A stretch of 64,000 bases of DNA from Pogonophryne albipinna (Eukaryota; Chordata; Actinopteri; Perciformes; Artedidraconidae), in NCBI GenBank assembly GCA_028583405.1, contig CM053260.1, forward strand, positions 14,592,660-14,656,659. Reading direction: 5' to 3'. This document shows positions 63,222-64,000 of this stretch, one piece after another. Both the position numbers and the translations under genes were made by a program. Position 1 is the stretch's first letter. Each line of letters opens with the position of its first letter. The notes beneath the pieces were generated by a model. It did not search any database. It was not told the origin of the DNA and saw only the letters and a program-made list of their open reading frames with translations.

Positions 63222-63631
63222 GAGCCAGGCCCTACTGCATATCCAAGGGAATAAGATGACTGTGTATTAGGAGCGTGCTGAACTGAACGATGCAGCGTTC
63301 TGTGACTTGTGTACATTACGTACTGCAAGGCAATTATAGACGCTCCTAATTCTGTTTTTACATAGCTGCCATGGTGCAGATGAGTGATATGGCTTGTCAG
63401 GAAAGGGAAATAAAATGGTATGCTAATTATAGCTCGCAGACGGGGGTTCTGGCACCTCATTTTTGCCATGCTAGCAGTGTGGCTTTCACAGTTGGTCCGC
63501 CACTTTGATCCAGACTAAAATATCTCTGTTGGAATGATTGACATGTTCCTGATGAAATGTAATCCTTTTTATTACTCCTTGACATTCATTCCTAAGACGC
63601 TAAATTAAGACGACATACATAGTTAACATCG
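63222..63631. other. iffo2 intron 1, unremarkable
   Basis: No recognised exon or repeat. Confidence 0.5.
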
Positions 63632-63905
63632 GCGTCAATCAATCAATCAATGTTTATTTATATAGCCCAATATCACAAATGTTACATTTGTCTCAGTGGA
63701 CTTCACAGTTTGTACAAAATATCAGTATGACAATACGACACCCTCTGTCCTTTGACCCTCACATCGTACAAGGAAAAACTTCCGAAGAAAACCCACAGTT
63801 TTAAAGGGAAAAATGGGAGAAACCTCAGGGAGAGCAACAGAGGAGGGATCCCTCTCCCAGGACGGACAGACGTGCAATAGATGCCGTGTGTAAATTGAAA
63901 AGATA
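63632..63905. repeat. Dispersed fish repeat, family copy 2
   Basis: Begins CAATCAATCAATCAATG, then TTTATTTATATAGCCCAATA, and continues through ACAAGGAAAAACTTCCGAAG, AGAGCAACAGAGGAGGGATC and CAGGACGGACAGACGTGCAA. It is a better preserved member of the family seen at 4898-5085. Confidence 0.75.
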
Positions 63906-64000
63906 ATACATTTGCAACATAGGTAGTCCAAATGTTTGGAAATGCATGTGTGTATAATAGGAAGATGAATCCACGAGGATATCCATCCAGGACCTATGAT

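Noticed and set aside
61384..63254. Overlapping frames rich in ASTSGICHR and YFRHMPQ peptides
   Set aside because: Translations of the 50-bp motif of the foldback element on both strands.

Overview
The window is vertebrate nuclear DNA, most likely from a teleost fish. The genes are split into short exons with canonical GT-AG junctions. The gene families are vertebrate, and the intergenic and intronic DNA carries fish-type repeats: hAT elements and MITEs with 8-bp target duplications, a gammaretrovirus-like ERV, long AC arrays and foldback elements. No prokaryotic feature and no tRNA or rRNA gene was seen. All gene names come from recognising protein sequence by eye; no database was searched.

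Layout, left to right. 1-641 is the end of a hAT-type repeat with minisatellites. 1977-7158 is ccdc13 (+), a ciliary/centriolar-satellite coiled-coil gene, with a phase-consistent model of 15 coding exons. 10115-13296 is a hAT element with a second TIR element nested in it. 16536-20567 holds the last five coding exons of mib1 (+), the Notch-pathway E3 ligase: three RING fingers and the C-terminus. Its ankyrin-repeat exons are not seen between ccdc13 and these exons. 21433-27678 is an antisense ERV with almost identical LTRs and heavily deleted gag, pol and env. 30484-33402 (-) is a single-coding-exon gene for a roughly 972-residue coiled-coil protein built of 84/86-residue tandem repeats. 34956-38278 is a 3.3-kb foldback palindrome with a hAT element inserted in one arm. 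It ends exactly at the start codon of the next gene.

38276-41350 is akr7a (+), an aldo-keto reductase of family 7. 41981-44377 is mrto4 (-), a ribosome-assembly factor, lying tail-to-tail with akr7a. 45761-46236 is exon 1 of iffo2 (+), head-to-head with mrto4. The akr7a, mrto4 and iffo2 group matches the gene neighbourhood known from human 1p36.13. From 46237 to the end I see only presumed iffo2 intron 1 with mobile DNA: a solo LTR with a nested TIR element, a decayed hAT and a second foldback element.

The genes do not form one pathway. They have separate functions (cilia, Notch endocytosis, aldehyde reduction, 60S ribosome assembly, a nuclear intermediate-filament-like protein). The most unusual content is the recently amplified coiled-coil repeat gene, an Asp-codon microsatellite inside the mib1 coding sequence, the transposon that supplies the apparent akr7a start codon, and a 32-bp copy of iffo2 exon sequence in its own first intron.
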